The notes under the pieces were generated by a model. That model made no database searches. It was not told the DNA's origin and saw nothing but the letters and a program-made list of their open reading frames with translations. Below, one piece after another: positions 9,412 through 18,112 of a DNA stretch of 52,418 nucleotides. Position 1 is the first letter of the stretch; the number at the start of each line of letters is the position of its first letter. Source of the stretch: Candidatus Moraniibacteriota bacterium (GTDB lineage: Bacteria; Patescibacteriota; Minisyncoccia; Moranbacterales; UBA11712); assembly GCA_030679895.1 (NCBI GenBank), contig JAUXSN010000006.1, forward strand, positions 1 to 52,418, given 5' to 3'. Position numbers and translations under genes: made by a program.

Positions 9412-9858
9412 ATGAAAGTAGTATTATTGCAAAACGTTGAAAATATAGGAAAGGAGGGAGAGATAAAGGAGGTAGCTAACGGTTATGCCCGCAATTTTTT
9501 GCTGCCTAAAAAATTAGCCGAACTCGCGACCGAAGAGTCGATAAAAAAGGCGGAGGCTAAAAAAATAAAGGGTGCCGAAAAAGCCAAGACGGAGCTGGAA
9601 GAAGCGCAAAAATTAGCCGAACAGCTGGAAGGGAGAGAGCTTTTTATCAAGGTCAAAGAAAAAGACGGAAAGCTCTTTGGCTCCGTAAATGAAAAGACAA
9701 TTGCCAAGACTTTTGGAGAAGAGGGGCTGAATATCGATCCTTCGAATATCAAACTTGCCGAGCCGATCAAAGAAGTGGGGGAATACGACGCGGCAATAAA
9801 CCTGGATCACGGACTTGAGGCAAGTATCCGAATAATTCTGGTCAGCGAAGAAATCTAA
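9412..9858 (+). CDS. rplI: 50S ribosomal protein L9
   Basis: MKVVLLQNVENIGKEGEIKEVANGYARNFLLPKKLAELAT. Confidence 0.97.
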   Translation: MKVVLLQNVENIGKEGEIKEVANGYARNFLLPKKLAELATEESIKKAEAKKIKGAEKAKTELEEAQKLAEQLEGRELFIKVKEKDGKLFGSVNEKTIAKTFGEEGLNIDPSNIKLAEPIKEVGEYDAAINLDHGLEASIRIILVSEEI

Positions 9859-9890
9859 TTATATTCAGCGATCTTAATAATTTTCGACGG

Positions 9891-9913
9891 GGGGTTCTTT
9901 CGAGCCCTTTTTT
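9891..9913 (+). terminator. Intrinsic terminator between rplI and pyrG
   Basis: GGGTTC-TTTC-GAGCCC followed by TTTTTT. Confidence 0.7.
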
Positions 9914-9962
9914 CACTGGTATTCAAATTAAGAAAATAATTAAACACTAAATTTTTAACGGG

Positions 9963-11594
9963 ATGAAACCAAAATACATTTTCGTTGTGGGGGGAGTAAT
10001 GAGCGGAGTAGGAAAGGGAATCGCAACGGCTTCGATGGGTAATATTTTGCAATCAAAGGGTTTTCGGGTGACGGTTATGAAAATAGATCCGTATCTCAAT
10101 GTCGATGCCGGAACAATGAACCCCACGGAACACGGCGAAGTTTTTGTCTTAGACAGCGGGATGGAAACTGATCAGGATATGGGAAATTATGAGCGATTTA
10201 TGAATCTTACGTTGCCGAAAGAAAATTATATGACGAACGGTATGGTTTATAAGACTATCATCGAACGCGAACGGGCGATGGGATATGGAGGCCGTTGCGT
10301 AGATGTCGTCCCTGATGTGCCGAAGGAGATAATCCGACGTATTCGCAAAGCGCAAAAAAACGCCAAAGCGGATATTACTCTTATTGAAATTGGCGGAACA
10401 CTTGGAGAATATCAGGGCCTCCTGTTTCTGGAGGCTGGCAGAATGATGCGGCTCGAAAATCGAGGCGATGTTCTTTTCGTCCTCGTCAGTTATTTGCCAA
10501 TTCCTTCGAAAATCGGCGAGATGAAGACGAAGCCGACGCAATATGCCGTAAGATCGCTCAACGCTGCCGGCATTCAGCCGGACATTATCATAGCGCGATC
10601 AGAGCGGCCGCTCGATAAAAAACGCAAGGAAAAATTGGCTGATCATTGCAATTTGCGCGAAGTTGACGTTGTCAGCGCGCCCGATGTCGAGTCCGTCTAT
10701 GAAGTGCCGGTTAACTTTGAAAATGATAATTTTAGCGGGAATATTTTAAAGAAACTCGAATTAAAACCAAAAAAGAAAGATCTGGTAAAATGGCGCGCCA
10801 TGGTAAAAAATATCAAATCATCCAATAAACCTCTTAAAATCGGAATCGTGGGCAAATATTTCGGCACCGGAGACTTTGTCCTTTCGGACGCCTATATTTC
10901 CGTCATTGAAGCAGTGAAGCACGCTTGCTTTGCAAATCACCGAAATCCAGACATTCACTGGCTCAATAGCGAGGAATACGAAAAAAATCCCAAAAAAGTT
11001 CAGGAGCTCAAAAAATTCGCGGGCATCATCGTTCCCGGCGGTTTCGGAGAGAGAGGGATTGAGGGGAAAATAAAAGCGATTGAATTCTGCCGGAAAAATA
11101 AAGTTCCATATTTCGGACTTTGCTATGGAATGCAGCTCGCGGTTATTGAATTTGCGAGGCATGTTTTGAGCCTCAAGGACGCCCACACGACCGAAATCAA
11201 CCGCGATACAAAAAATCCGGTCATTGATATCATGCCGGAGCAAAAGAAAAATCTGGCCGACAAAAATTACGGAGCCACTATGCGGCTCGGCGCCTATCCG
11301 GCCATTCTCAAAAAAGGAACTACCGCTTACCAAGCTTATAAAAACCAGGTCATTTCCGAACGCCACCGCCACCGCTGGGAAGTCAATCCGGAATACATTG
11401 AAAGATTGGAATCCAAAGGATTGATCTTTAGTGGAAAATCTCCGGACGAGCGTCTCATGGAGATTGCCGAACTGCCCAAAAAATCGCATCCTTTCTTTCT
11501 GGGAACCCAATTTCATCCTGAATTCAAATCTTCGCCCCTGAAACCGCATCCATTGTTTCGGGAGTTTGTGAAAGCAGCGATCAATAAAAAATAG
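9963..11594 (+). CDS. pyrG: CTP synthase
   Basis: KYIFVVGGVMSGVGKGIATASMGNILQSKGFRVTVMKIDPYLNVDAGTMNPTEHGEVFVLDSGMETDQDMGNYERF; GATase domain PYFGLCYGMQLAVIEFAR. Confidence 0.98.
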   Translation: MKPKYIFVVGGVMSGVGKGIATASMGNILQSKGFRVTVMKIDPYLNVDAGTMNPTEHGEVFVLDSGMETDQDMGNYERFMNLTLPKENYMTNGMVYKTIIERERAMGYGGRCVDVVPDVPKEIIRRIRKAQKNAKADITLIEIGGTLGEYQGLLFLEAGRMMRLENRGDVLFVLVSYLPIPSKIGEMKTKPTQYAVRSLNAAGIQPDIIIARSERPLDKKRKEKLADHCNLREVDVVSAPDVESVYEVPVNFENDNFSGNILKKLELKPKKKDLVKWRAMVKNIKSSNKPLKIGIVGKYFGTGDFVLSDAYISVIEAVKHACFANHRNPDIHWLNSEEYEKNPKKVQELKKFAGIIVPGGFGERGIEGKIKAIEFCRKNKVPYFGLCYGMQLAVIEFARHVLSLKDAHTTEINRDTKNPVIDIMPEQKKNLADKNYGATMRLGAYPAILKKGTTAYQAYKNQVISERHRHRWEVNPEYIERLESKGLIFSGKSPDERLMEIAELPKKSHPFFLGTQFHPEFKSSPLKPHPLFREFVKAAINKK

Positions 11595-11639
11595 AAGCCT
11601 TCAGACGCTCCTATCTTTATTACGAGTTGACAGAATAAT

Positions 11640-11912
11640 CTACTCCACGCTAACAAATTTAGCGCGGGCTAATTTTCCTGTAAATTTGCGAATTTTTTTA
11701 GCGGAAAACTTTACTGCGCCGCTGGCCAAAGCAAAAAGAGTGTCATCGCTGCCGCGCGCGACATTTTTTCCCGGTCGAAATTTTGTTCCGCGTTGGCGAA
11801 TGATGATGTTTCCGGCTTCCACTTTTTGCCCGCCGAATTTTTTTACGCCGAGCCGCTTAGATTGGGAATCCCGGCCAAGTTGGGTGGATCCGCCTGCTTT
11901 ACGATGTGCCAT
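11640..11912 (-). CDS. rpmA: 50S ribosomal protein L27
   Basis: [51 protein letters not shown]. Confidence 0.97.
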   Translation of the reverse strand: MAHRKAGGSTQLGRDSQSKRLGVKKFGGQKVEAGNIIIRQRGTKFRPGKNVARGSDDTLFALASGAVKFSAKKIRKFTGKLARAKFVSVE

Positions 11913-11915
11913 AAA

Positions 11916-11952
11916 AAAAGCTAAAAACTTAAAACTAAAAGCTAAAAACTTT
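11916..11952. repeat. Heptameric degenerate tandem repeat (AAGCTAA|AAACTTA|AAACTAA|AAGCTAA|AAACTTT)
   Basis: Exact 7-nt phase; 15-mer AAAAGCTAAAAACTT repeated at 11916 and 11937 (period 21 = 3x7). Confidence 0.7.
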
Positions 11953-11991
11953 GGTAATTAACAATAAGAATAATAGTTTATTTATGCATTT

Positions 11992-12453
11992 ATGTCAACA
12001 TTTGGTTTGGATAATAGTCAAAATATAGAAAAAAACCAGTCTCGTTTTCATAAAACAAGGAATATTTGGCTTAAGTATGAAGAAAAAATCATTTTGGCCA
12101 TCGGTATCATATTGATCGCCGGCATTTCTTTTGAAGCTGGATTTCTGCAAGGCGAAAAGAATAAAAAAGAGCCGGTTGTTATCAATAAAACCGCCGATTC
12201 AACTGAATGCGCAGCGAATGAAACGGCCAATACTGCCAGCGCCAATCAACCAACCGAGCAGTCACCGGCGCAAAATACTACTGTTACCGAAACAAAAAAT
12301 TGCCCGTATGTCGCCAGCAAGAACTCCAATAAATATCATCTTGCCTCCTGCCAATTCGCCACAAAGATAAAACCGGAAAATAAAGTTTGTTTTTCTTCCG
12401 CCGAAGAAGCCCAAAAAAGAGGATTTCAGGGAGCAAAATGCTGTATAAAGTAA
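11992..12453 (+). CDS. Membrane-anchored protein with Ada-like metal-binding C-terminal domain
   Basis: N-terminal TM helix (IILAIGIILIAGISFEAGF), low-complexity linker, then YVASKNSNKYHLASCQFATKIKPENKVCFSSAEEAQKRGFQGAKCCIK. Confidence 0.7.
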   Translation: MSTFGLDNSQNIEKNQSRFHKTRNIWLKYEEKIILAIGIILIAGISFEAGFLQGEKNKKEPVVINKTADSTECAANETANTASANQPTEQSPAQNTTVTETKNCPYVASKNSNKYHLASCQFATKIKPENKVCFSSAEEAQKRGFQGAKCCIK

Positions 12454-12460
12454 TTTCTCG

Positions 12461-12492
12461 CAGCTTCCAATACACTGGTATATTGGAAGCTG
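12461..12492. repeat. Perfect inverted repeat CAGCTTCCAATA-8 nt-TATTGGAAGCTG between convergent genes
   Basis: 12-bp perfect arms between the stop at 12453 (+) and the stop at 12494 (-); no clear T-tract. Confidence 0.8.
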
Positions 12493-12493
12493 G

Positions 12494-12976
12494 TTAAGGC
12501 TGCTTTTTCGCAAGCAGATGTGAATCTTTCTGAAGATGTTTTCTTTTTATAAGAAGATAGAGGAGCGAAAAGTAAACAAGCAGGGCAATTGCTCCGGCAA
12601 AAACAGCGTATCCGACCAAGAGAGGAACAGCGGTTTCGCGAAGAATATTCCAACTGAACAAATATTTCCAGCCAAGTGTTGCTGTTTCATGAAAATCATT
12701 CGAAAGTAATTTTGGATCAACTCGAAATATCAGTCCGCCGACAGCTGCCGCAATGGGAAGTACAAACACAAGCGTCCACATGTTCACCGCAAGCACTCCA
12801 GCCAACGCCGCGAGGCGATTGAGCCGGAAAATATACGCGAAAAGAAGCGTGGCAAGAACGCCCTCACCAGGCATGATCCCCAAAAAAATTCCCAGAGCCG
12901 CGCCGCCGGCCACTTTGTGGGGAGTATCGTCGATCAAAAAAAATTGTTTTATATATTCTCTTATCCTTTTTTTCAT
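12494..12976 (-). CDS. DUF2062 domain membrane protein
   Basis: DTPHKVAGGAALGIFLGIMPGEGVLATLLFAYIFRLNRLAALAGVLAVNMWT characteristic of DUF2062. Confidence 0.8.
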   Translation of the reverse strand: MKKRIREYIKQFFLIDDTPHKVAGGAALGIFLGIMPGEGVLATLLFAYIFRLNRLAALAGVLAVNMWTLVFVLPIAAAVGGLIFRVDPKLLSNDFHETATLGWKYLFSWNILRETAVPLLVGYAVFAGAIALLVYFSLLYLLIKRKHLQKDSHLLAKKQP

Positions 12977-14184
12977 CCTTTTTTCACAATATAACTTTTC
13001 GACTCTTTATCTATTGTTTTGGCTTTGTCAATCTCCCTTCGGGCTTCGATCGGCAGAACTCCTGATACTTTCCGGAGGGTAATTCCGTCAACTTTGAGTA
13101 TTTCTTCCCATTTGCCCAGCGGCTCCAAAATTTCCCGTAGTTTTTCCGCGTCGTACCGATAAGTTTTTCTAAGAGTCCTCAAAATACTCCCGGCATCCGC
13201 GAAAACCTGCTCGACATTTTTTTGATCCATATATTTTCCAATGATTTCCTGGAGCTCTCCCAAGCGGTCGGACTTGGACTTCACTTCGCTTCTCGTTGAA
13301 ACAAATTCTTCAATTATCTTTTCTATATCTATTTCTTCGCTGTCTTTTTCTCGGAATTTATGCTTCCACATCGGACAGATCTTTTGATAACCGCACCAGT
13401 CGCAAAGTCCGGAAATTTTTGGCTCGAACTTTGACTGTTTGATTTGACCAATAAGATCGACGATCAATTCCTCGCTTTTTTTGACCTGCTCAAGCGATCT
13501 TTCCGAAGACAATTTCACGCCGTGCTTGAGATAATAGAGGCTCACTTTTATTTTATCCAGATGCTCCGCCTCTTTGGGATAGCGCCGAAGAAAGCTGGAA
13601 AGGTATATCGAAAGCTGCAGGTCGCTGTCCACTTTTTCTTGAGAAGGAAGCTTCTTGGCGGTTTTATAGTCAATGATCTCATACCCGTCTTCGGTTTTGT
13701 CGATACGGTCAATGATACCGGATACAATATGATTTTCCTCTCCCTCTTCGACCTCGATCTGAAAATAGGACTCGAGATCCACGATATTTATCTTTGAAAT
13801 GTCGTTTTTTTTGTAATAATCCTGGATCATTGACACTCCTTGCGAAAAAGCCGACCGCTCTTCGATCTCGTCGGTGAAAACCTCCGCGTTCCAATTTTTG
13901 GAAAAAAAATCGAGAGCCTGCTCCAGAGTAGGGGAGATGATGCCCGGCGTATGGATCAATTTCATCGTGCCGTGGATCAGCGTGCCAAAAACCTGCTCCT
14001 TGCTCTTGGGAGTTTTGATCCGGTCAATCTGGGAAAATTTATATTTCAGCGGACAAGTGAGAAACGTGTCGAGAGCCGAATAGGATGTTTTCATGGTGCT
14101 AATAAGGTTTGACCTTGAGGAATTTCCCGACGAATCGTCGGGAAAGGAAAAGATTGAACCTTGATATTTAATTACGCCAGCCAT
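12973..14184 (-). CDS. PD-(D/E)XK nuclease superfamily protein (RecB/Cas4-like with putative Fe-S Cys set)
   Basis: SYSALDTFLTCPLKYKFSQIDRIKTPKSKEQVFGTLIHGTMK; DGYEIIDYKTAKKLPSQEKVDSDLQLSIYL; CDWCGYQKICPMW. Start may be ATG 14094 rather than 14184. Confidence 0.9.
   Translation of the reverse strand: MAGVIKYQGSIFSFPDDSSGNSSRSNLISTMKTSYSALDTFLTCPLKYKFSQIDRIKTPKSKEQVFGTLIHGTMKLIHTPGIISPTLEQALDFFSKNWNAEVFTDEIEERSAFSQGVSMIQDYYKKNDISKINIVDLESYFQIEVEEGEENHIVSGIIDRIDKTEDGYEIIDYKTAKKLPSQEKVDSDLQLSIYLSSFLRRYPKEAEHLDKIKVSLYYLKHGVKLSSERSLEQVKKSEELIVDLIGQIKQSKFEPKISGLCDWCGYQKICPMWKHKFREKDSEEIDIEKIIEEFVSTRSEVKSKSDRLGELQEIIGKYMDQKNVEQVFADAGSILRTLRKTYRYDAEKLREILEPLGKWEEILKVDGITLRKVSGVLPIEARREIDKAKTIDKESKSYIVKKG
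14104..14162. repeat. 59-nt palindromic element, copy 1
   Basis: AAGGTTTGACCTTGAGGAATTTCCCGACGAATCGTCGGGAAAGGAAAAGATTGAACCTT; inner stem CCCGACG/CGTCGGG; same length as copy 2 at 28282 with 7 mismatches. Confidence 0.9.
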
Positions 14185-14335
14185 TTTATCTTACTTTTCT
14201 TTGGTATTTTTCGCAAGCCGACACAAGTCCGAATTATTTGAAAAATAAGAGGATTTTTGGTAGGATGAAGATAGAAAAAATATTATGTCAAAAATAAAAG
14301 CTAAGAAAAAAATAGCCCACCCCAACATAACCCGT

Positions 14336-14354
14336 CCCAACATTGAATGTTGGG
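14336..14354. repeat. Palindrome CCCAACATT-G-AATGTTGGG ahead of the 14365 CDS
   Basis: 9-bp perfect arms, 1-nt spacer; preceded by a partial copy CCCCAACAT at 14320. Confidence 0.8.
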
Positions 14355-14364
14355 GTAAAAAAAC

Positions 14365-14742
14365 ATGCAAGTCTCAAAAGCACAATTTAAAAAATGGGTG
14401 ACTGAAGCTATCGATAACGTACCGGAAAAATTTCAAAAGAGAATCAATAATCTGGTTTTTTTTGTCGAAGATTATCCAAACAATGAGCATCTAAGAAAAG
14501 CCAAAACGCAAAGAAAAAAAGATGTTCTGCTTCTTGGGCTTTATGAAGGCTATCATCAGTCGAAACGCCTCGACACCGGACTTGTTTTTCCGGACCGGAT
14601 CACCATATTCAAAAAACCCATAGAAAGCCTCTGCGAGACAAATGAGAAATTAAAGAATCAAATATCGAAAACTGTCCGGCACGAAATCGCCCATCATTTC
14701 GGCTCTGATGAAAAAGGGGCGCAAAAAGCCGGCAGGGGATAA
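14365..14742 (+). CDS. Zincin-like metallopeptidase family protein (HExxH)
   Basis: TVRHEIAHHFGSDE motif; small (125 aa) with LLGLYEGYHQSKR...FPDRITIFKKPIE. Confidence 0.85.
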   Translation: MQVSKAQFKKWVTEAIDNVPEKFQKRINNLVFFVEDYPNNEHLRKAKTQRKKDVLLLGLYEGYHQSKRLDTGLVFPDRITIFKKPIESLCETNEKLKNQISKTVRHEIAHHFGSDEKGAQKAGRG

Positions 14743-14837
14743 CATAATATTTCATTATTAATTATTGATTAAATACTGGAGAAATTTAGACCGAAATTTC
14801 TTGCAATAAATTTTCGGGAGATATAGTATTAGATTGT

Positions 14838-16028
14838 ATGAAAAAGAAAAGAATTTATCTCGATTACGCCGCGACTACGCCTGTTGATCCGCAGGTTTTT
14901 TCGGATATGCGTCCTTATTTCACGGAAAAATTCGGAAATCCGATGTCTATCCATTCTTTTGGCAGGGAAGCGAGCGATGCCCTGGAAAAAGCCCGCCAGT
15001 CGGCTGCTCTTTTTTTTGGCTGTGATCCTGGTGAAATTGTTTTCACTTCGGGAGCGACAGAAAGCAATAATTTGGCCATTAAAGGCACGATTATTGCCCA
15101 AGCAAACCATAAAAGCGATTGTAAGCCGCATATTATTACCACGCAATTCGAACATTCCTGCATTCTCAATTCTTGTAAAAAAATGGAGGAGCAGGGGATG
15201 GCTGAAGTAACTTATCTTCCGGTTGGAAAGGAAGGGATAGTCAAAATTAAGGATATTGAAGATGCGATAAAGCCCAATACAATATTAGTGAGCGTGATGT
15301 ACGTAAACAACGAAATCGGCACTGTCCAGCCCGTCAAAGAGATCGGAAAATTGATTGAAAAAACCAACAAGAACCGCGAGCAGAAGATCCTTTTTCACAC
15401 GGACGCGACCCAAGCTATCAATTATTTTGATTGCAAAGTTGATAATCTGGGCGTGGATCTTCTTTCAATGTCGGCCCATAAAATATACGGACCAAAGGGA
15501 GCGGGTTGCCTCTTTATCCGGAAAAATACTCCCATCAAAAGAATTCAGGATGGCGGGGGACAGGAATTTGGTCTGCGAAGCAGTACGCATAATGTTCCGG
15601 GTATCGTCGGCCTTGGGCTGGCTCTTAATATTGCCGAGAAGGAAAGACAAAAAGCTTCCAAGATAGTGGAAAAATTGAGAGACCACTTGATATCGCGAAT
15701 AATGAAAGAAATAAAAGGAGTCAAGCTAAACGGATCGAGACTGAAGCGCTCACCGAACAACGCCAATTTTATTTTTCAGAATGTTGAGGGAGAAGGATTG
15801 CTTTTGGGATTGGATATTGAAGGAGTGGCCGTTTCCACCGGCAGCGCCTGCTCGTCCGGCGATTTGCGTCCGTCCCATGTTCTTATGGCCATTGGTATTC
15901 CCGAAGAAGAAAGCCACGGAAGCCTCCGCATCACACTTGGAAAATACACTACCAAATACGAAATTGATTATGCGATCAACGCCCTGAAAGAAGTTGTCGC
16001 GAGACTTAGAAAAATCGCGGGGAAATAA
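14838..16028 (+). CDS. Cysteine desulfurase (NifS/IscS family)
   Basis: IYLDYAATTPVDPQVF, FTSGATESNNLAIKG, SAHKIYGPKGAGCLFIRK, STGSACSSGDLRPSHVL. Confidence 0.97.
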   Translation: MKKKRIYLDYAATTPVDPQVFSDMRPYFTEKFGNPMSIHSFGREASDALEKARQSAALFFGCDPGEIVFTSGATESNNLAIKGTIIAQANHKSDCKPHIITTQFEHSCILNSCKKMEEQGMAEVTYLPVGKEGIVKIKDIEDAIKPNTILVSVMYVNNEIGTVQPVKEIGKLIEKTNKNREQKILFHTDATQAINYFDCKVDNLGVDLLSMSAHKIYGPKGAGCLFIRKNTPIKRIQDGGGQEFGLRSSTHNVPGIVGLGLALNIAEKERQKASKIVEKLRDHLISRIMKEIKGVKLNGSRLKRSPNNANFIFQNVEGEGLLLGLDIEGVAVSTGSACSSGDLRPSHVLMAIGIPEEESHGSLRITLGKYTTKYEIDYAINALKEVVARLRKIAGK

Positions 16029-16047
16029 TTTTAAAGTTATCGCTTAT

Positions 16048-16470
16048 ATGCAATATTCAAAATCAGTCATGAAGCATTTCATGCGTCCCAAAAACCAGGG
16101 AAAGATAAAAAATCCCGATGGTATCGGAACAGTTGGCAACCCAACTTGCGGCGATATTATGACGGTTTATATTAAAGTTAAAAATACTAAAGGCCAAAAT
16201 ATCATCTCAGACGTCAAATTCGAAACTCTAGGCTGCGCCGCGGCGATTGCCACTTCATCCATGGTCACTCAAATGGCCAAAGGCAAGAATTTGGACGAAG
16301 CCGCGAGAATCACTCGAAACGACGTCGCCGAAGGGCTTGAGGGCCTTCCACCGGCCAAAATGCACTGTTCAAACCTGGCTACGGACGCTTTGGGGAGAGC
16401 TATCGAGGATTATAGATCCAAAGCCGAAAAGAAGTCTCCGGAGCCGGCAAAAAGAAAAAAGAAAAAATAA
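16048..16470 (+). CDS. Iron-sulfur cluster scaffold protein (NifU/IscU N-terminal domain)
   Basis: MQYSKSVMKHFMRPKNQGKIKNPDGIGTVGNPTCGDIMTVYIKV...FETLGCAAAIATSSM...PPAKMHCSNLA; track start 15994 overlaps the desulfurase, ATG 16048 preferred. Confidence 0.93.
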   Translation: MQYSKSVMKHFMRPKNQGKIKNPDGIGTVGNPTCGDIMTVYIKVKNTKGQNIISDVKFETLGCAAAIATSSMVTQMAKGKNLDEAARITRNDVAEGLEGLPPAKMHCSNLATDALGRAIEDYRSKAEKKSPEPAKRKKKK

Positions 16471-16500
16471 TTTCTTTATATACAGTATACGTTCCTATAA

Positions 16501-16543
16501 AAAAACCTCCGCTGCCTTAGTAGGGCGGGGGTTTTCTTTTTTT
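16501..16543 (+). terminator. Intrinsic terminator downstream of iscU-like gene
   Basis: AAAACCTCCGC (16502-16512)/GCGGGGGTTTT (16525-16535) followed by CTTTTTTT. Confidence 0.85.
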
Positions 16544-16705
16544 AAAAAGATTTTTTTATTTTTTGGATATATCTATTTTACCCAATAAAAACGGCGGGGA
16601 AGGAGAGGCTGGGGTTGATATAGGCTGTCGCACAATGTCAGTTGGACGACACTGTATAGCGTTTACCAGGCTAACACCTCAGATTAAAAATTTACCAGAT
16701 ATTTC

Positions 16706-18085
16706 TTAATGATAAATTATCATTTGGTCAATCGTCGTTCCTCCGCCATAAAGCGCGCTGACATACGCCCGGGTCGAGCTCAAGAATATATTGCCTCCCC
16801 AATAAGGGTCATGCACCACGTATTCTCCGTTTTTATCTTTACTATGAATGACAACATAGTGACCCGCTCCCCTGTTTGTGGCTCTTATGAAAACTATCAC
16901 CGGATTTTTATTTTTAAGCTCTTGGTCAACAACAGTCCAATCAATATTTCCGTGAACATGGGATGACGCTAATTTGATTCCTTTCCATTGCTTCGGCCAA
17001 ACAATAAGATCATGATAAAAAATCGGCTGCTGGGCCAAAGTGCCCGGGTCGATATCGGAGCCGTGATAGCGCAAAACCATCGCTACCGCCGTCACCGCGC
17101 AGCCATAATTTTTCATCGCCGTATTTGAAAATCCGATGTGCTGATCGCCCCAGCGCGGATCGCGCTGGGAGAAGTACCAGCTCGTCGAAGCCAAACCAGA
17201 TTTCGGTTTTTTGATTGTGGCTTCAACCGCCGCCAAAGCAGAACTTTTCTCCGCGCTAAGAGCGGAAATATCGCCCAGGAGCTCCTGTTTTTGCTGTTCC
17301 ACTTGAGACAGCATATCCTGATATTTTTTTTCTTCTCCGTTGGTCTGGAGCAATAGCTCGCCCTTCGATTGCTGCTCCCCATCCAGATAGCGCCGTTTAT
17401 CGAGAATTTTTCCCTGCTTTTCCTTTTGATCGTTGTTTTTTATCTCGAGCTTTTTTTCAGCGTTCTCCAGATCTTCTTTAGCTGAAATAACGGAAGTGAG
17501 AACATCATCAACTTTCATGCCTGCTTGAGAGATGTAGTCCGTCTGGCTAAGAAAATCGGATAGAGTTGTCCCTCGAAGCATAAAATCCGTCAAAGAATCC
17601 TGGCTGTTTTCATAATATGTCTGCACCAACCCCGACAATATTTTCCTTTTTTGATCAATATCTTTTTCTTTATATTCAATTTTCGCGGATAAGTCGTCAA
17701 TCTCCGTCGATGTCTGGTTAATGTCTTTCTGAAGATTGCCAATATCGCCTTCTAATGATGATATTTCACCTTCCATAAGCTTAATTTGATTTTCAAGGGT
17801 TTGGGCCTTATCCTGTTTCATCCCGATCATCTGGCGATAGCTTTCGGCTTTTTTTTGCAAATCGTCAATTTGCTGCTGCTTATTCTGAATTTGCTGCTGA
17901 TCATTTGCGCTGGTATTAGAACTATTATTTGTATTACTAGTATTTCCAACGCTCTGAGCATTGGAAAATTTTAGCCACAAACTAAAAAATAAAAACGAAA
18001 AGATAAAAGCGACAAGTAAAAATTTAAAGCTGCTCGCATCTATGCTGCAATTGCGGTTTTTAAATTTTAATTGTCGTTTTTCCAT
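16706..18085 (-). CDS. Coiled-coil (EnvC/PcsB-like) protein with C39-like peptidase domain
   Basis: Signal/TM N-term, long Q/K/E coiled coil, then STSWYFSQRDPRWGDQHIGFSNTAMKNYGCAVTAVAMVLRYHG...GHYVVIHSKDKNGEYVVHDPYWG. Confidence 0.85.
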   Translation of the reverse strand: MEKRQLKFKNRNCSIDASSFKFLLVAFIFSFLFFSLWLKFSNAQSVGNTSNTNNSSNTSANDQQQIQNKQQQIDDLQKKAESYRQMIGMKQDKAQTLENQIKLMEGEISSLEGDIGNLQKDINQTSTEIDDLSAKIEYKEKDIDQKRKILSGLVQTYYENSQDSLTDFMLRGTTLSDFLSQTDYISQAGMKVDDVLTSVISAKEDLENAEKKLEIKNNDQKEKQGKILDKRRYLDGEQQSKGELLLQTNGEEKKYQDMLSQVEQQKQELLGDISALSAEKSSALAAVEATIKKPKSGLASTSWYFSQRDPRWGDQHIGFSNTAMKNYGCAVTAVAMVLRYHGSDIDPGTLAQQPIFYHDLIVWPKQWKGIKLASSHVHGNIDWTVVDQELKNKNPVIVFIRATNRGAGHYVVIHSKDKNGEYVVHDPYWGGNIFLSSTRAYVSALYGGGTTIDQMIIYH

Positions 18086-18112
18086 TTTAGATTTTAGTTT
18101 TTACTTTTCCAT
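18085..18112. repeat. Heptameric degenerate repeat at the gltX/C39-peptidase junction
   Basis: TTTTAGA|TTTTAGT|TTTTACT|TTTCCAT in exact 7-nt phase, spanning the gltX stop (18101-18103) and reaching the next ATG (18085). Confidence 0.6.

Noticed and set aside
9891-9962. pyrG attenuator (Bacillus-like CTP-sensing reiterative transcription)
   Set aside because: The hairpin is present but lies right after rplI with no promoter or GGGC transcription start visible; an ordinary rplI terminator is simpler.
10818-11549. 243-aa minus-strand ORF
   Set aside because: Shadow ORF antisense to well-conserved pyrG; no recognisable domain.
9361-16702. Shared 14-mer AATTTACCAGATAT at 9361 and about 16689
   Set aside because: An AT-rich 14-mer match is expected by chance in 52 kb.
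16560-16705. Possible small RNA in the intergenic region after the iscU terminator
   Set aside because: Only short imperfect pairings (TGTCG/CGACA); no convincing promoter-terminator pair.
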